6,403 nt of DNA from an uncultured Senegalimassilia sp. (GTDB taxonomy: Bacteria; Actinomycetota; Coriobacteriia; Coriobacteriales; Eggerthellaceae), in the NCBI GenBank assembly GCA_937925385.1, contig CALEWN010000346.1:1-6403 (forward strand), in the 5' to 3' direction. Below are positions 5,129-6,403 of this stretch, piece after piece. The notes under the pieces were generated by a model. That model saw only the letters and a program-made list of their open reading frames with translations, made no database searches and was not told the DNA's origin. Position 1 is the first letter of the stretch. Each line of letters begins with the position of its first letter. The translations under genes and the position numbers were made by a program.

Positions 5129-6036
5129 CCGCGTTTTTCGGCGGCGAGCTTTGCGCTCGCGCGGTGTTGCGGCGTACCCGGCGCCGGAGGGCGGGCGAAG
5201 GCGGCATCGGGCAGCATCTTGCGCGCAACGGCGTGCGATGTGCCGATGTGGTTGCGCGACATCTGCTTTCCGTGCCCAGGGTCTCCGCTCTTGCGGGCGA
5301 TGCCCAGGCGGCGTTGCGGGGCCGCGGGGTGGTTTGCACGCCGCGAAGCCTGTGCTCGCTTGCCGTCGCGGCGGCAGCGGCGCTGGCGGTTTGCGTGGGC
5401 CTGGTATCGGCATCGCCGTTTGCCGGCGCCGCAGTGGCGGTCTTGGCCTGCGCCGTTGCGGTGGCGCGCATCCACGGCTGGCGCGATCGTCAGGAGGAGG
5501 CCTTGCGAGAGGCGGTGCCGGATGCGCTCCACGCCATGGGGTCGTGCTTCCAGGCGGGTTTTTCCCTGCTGCAGACGTTTCAGCAGCTGGCGGGCGAGAT
5601 AAAGGGGCCGCTAGGGAAGAGGTTCGCAGCCTGTGCGCATCTGCTCGAGACGGGCCATGGCTCGAGCGAGGCCCTGGGGGCGCTGCGCGCGGGCGGGACG
5701 AGATCGGAGCTTGCGTTCGTGGCGGTGGCGCTCGATGTGCAGCACCAAGCTGGCGGCAGCATGCGCCCGGTGCTCGAGGCGGCGCGCGAGACGGTTGAAG
5801 GAGAGCTGGCTTTGCGCCGTGCATTACGGGTGCAGACGGCCCAGGCGCGGCTGTCGGCGCGCGTGGTCACGGTGATGCCTTTCGCCTTGGTTGCGGTGTT
5901 CTCGCTGGTGAGCAAAGGATTTTTGGATCCGTTCCTGCAAAGCCCGCTGGGATTTGGCTTGCTGGGCTTGGCATGTGCGATGGAGGTTGCGGGCGTGCTC
6001 GCCGTGCGTCGCATGTTGAACGTGGAGGTGTCGTGA
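5089..6036 (+). CDS. tadB: TadB-like inner-membrane platform protein (type II secretion system F domain)
   Basis: This 315-residue membrane protein would form, with TadC, the platform on which CpaF acts to insert pilin into the growing fibre. Hydrophobic segments lie at about 87-106, 110-127, 259-276 and 286-305, with a weaker one at 7-20. The cytoplasmic T2SSF domain is at about 144-260. It reads DALHAMGSCFQAGFSLLQTFQQLAG, then a G-rich helix pair, DVQHQAGGSMRPVLEAARETV, and the basic helix LRRALRVQTAQARLSARVV, which leads into a membrane segment. This is the typical order for TadB, and the length fits. The start is set by a strong ribosome binding site. The gene overlaps cpaF by 40 bases in another frame and its TGA overlaps the next ATG (TGATG), so the three genes are tightly coupled. 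No frameshift or missing segment is seen. Confidence 0.88.
   Translation: MEASCVFGGAAAIAAFFGGELCARAVLRRTRRRRAGEGGIGQHLARNGVRCADVVARHLLSVPRVSALAGDAQAALRGRGVVCTPRSLCSLAVAAAAALAVCVGLVSASPFAGAAVAVLACAVAVARIHGWRDRQEEALREAVPDALHAMGSCFQAGFSLLQTFQQLAGEIKGPLGKRFAACAHLLETGHGSSEALGALRAGGTRSELAFVAVALDVQHQAGGSMRPVLEAARETVEGELALRRALRVQTAQARLSARVVTVMPFALVAVFSLVSKGFLDPFLQSPLGFGLLGLACAMEVAGVLAVRRMLNVEVS
6024..6028 (+). promoter_or_regulatory. Ribosome binding site of tadC
   Basis: GGAGG within the end of tadB lies 7 bases before the ATG at 6036. This supports that start in the TGATG overlap. Confidence 0.7.
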
Positions 6037-6403
6037 TGGCGTATACGGCGGCGTTGCCCGCGATCGCGGCCGTTCTCGGTGCGGCTTCGGGAGCGTGCCT
6101 GGGTTGGGCAGGCGCGAGATCGGTTCGCCGAGCCCGGGCGGCGAGGGCCCGCGCGCCCGATGGCGGGCGGGGGCAGGGCGGCGCGCAGGCGGGCGCATGC
6201 CTTTCGTATCTGGAAGGTCTGAGCAGGCGTTTGGCGTTGCGGGCTACTCGCCCGATGCTACCCGTCGGCGCATTGCGCCGTGCGCATGCGCGCTTTGAGG
6301 AGCAGGTGGGCAAGGCCGGCCTTTCCGGGACGGTGTCGGCCCAGGCGTGCTGCGAGGGCGCGGTGCGCCTTGCCGCGGCGGGTGCGGCGGCGGGGGCGTT
6401 GTT
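6036..6403 (+). CDS. tadC: TadC-like platform protein, N-terminal part (runs off window)
   Basis: The ATG shares one base with the tadB stop, and the frame is open to the right edge (122 full codons). An N-terminal hydrophobic segment (about residues 4-25, YTAALPAIAAVLGAASGACL) is followed by a basic, Gly/Ala-rich cytoplasmic stretch. Next comes FEEQVGKAGLSGTVSAQACC, then a second hydrophobic region beginning at about residue 108 (AVRLAAAGAAAGAL). This resembles the region of TadB/TadC proteins just before the first paired membrane helices, where a (K/R)AG(L/I) motif is common. Position right after tadB is the standard place for tadC. The T2SSF domain itself lies beyond the window, so the call rests on context and the N-terminal pattern. 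Confidence 0.75.
   Translation, partial: MAYTAALPAIAAVLGAASGACLGWAGARSVRRARAARARAPDGGRGQGGAQAGACLSYLEGLSRRLALRATRPMLPVGALRRAHARFEEQVGKAGLSGTVSAQACCEGAVRLAAAGAAAGAL

Noticed and set aside
5067..5798. A 243-codon plus-strand open frame overlapping tadB in another frame
   Set aside because: It is a shadow frame with Arg/Gly-rich content. tadB has the better start signal, membrane segments and T2SSF pattern.

Overview
The window is a GC-rich stretch of bacterial chromosome. Its densely packed Tad pilus operon, the frequent GTG/TTG starts, and a tandem tadB/tadC-type pair with no secretin gene in view suggest a high-GC Gram-positive. A gut Coriobacteriia/Eggerthellaceae-like actinobacterium is my best guess. 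That is inferred from style and gene content, not from a database match.

Layout, left to right. (1) Positions 1-497 hold the 3' end of recN (double-strand break repair ATPase), closed by a strong rho-independent terminator at 579-608. (2) Positions 609-912 have no convincing gene. They carry a long imperfect palindrome (759-866) and a small hairpin (685-707). (3) A minus-strand tRNA-Val(UAC) gene lies at 958-1032, with its own promoter upstream (1061-1089) and its own terminator (913-946). (4) Positions 1033-1584 are an intergenic leader of about 550 bases. It holds a plus-strand terminator-like structure (1099-1154) with no evident client gene, and a family of degenerate tandem repeats of about 50 bp (1214 to about 1420) that are not a coding sequence. 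(5) From 1585 to the right edge, five co-directional genes form the core of a Tad/Flp type IVc pilus machine: cpaB, tadZ/cpaE, cpaF(tadA), tadB and the start of tadC. They are tightly packed, with 2-nt spacing, a 40-nt overlap and a 1-nt overlap, so co-transcription and translational coupling are likely.

How the genes would work together, from family knowledge. CpaF is the hexameric ATPase that powers pilus extension (and possibly retraction). TadB and TadC are the inner-membrane platform that couples CpaF to pilin insertion. TadZ is a MinD-like protein that positions the apparatus. CpaB is an envelope-exposed SAF-domain protein. The pilin (flp), prepilin peptidase and TadE-like minor pilins are not in the window and probably lie beyond the right edge.

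The two most notable points are these. The cpaF reading frame is interrupted by an in-frame TAG at codon 68 (4001-4003), with the same frame continuing intact into the ATPase. The TadZ ATPase domain has lost both the signature lysine of the deviant Walker A motif and the expected Walker B aspartate. I see no clearly new multi-gene system. The interest lies in these deviations and in the unexplained non-coding repeats and palindrome around the tRNA.
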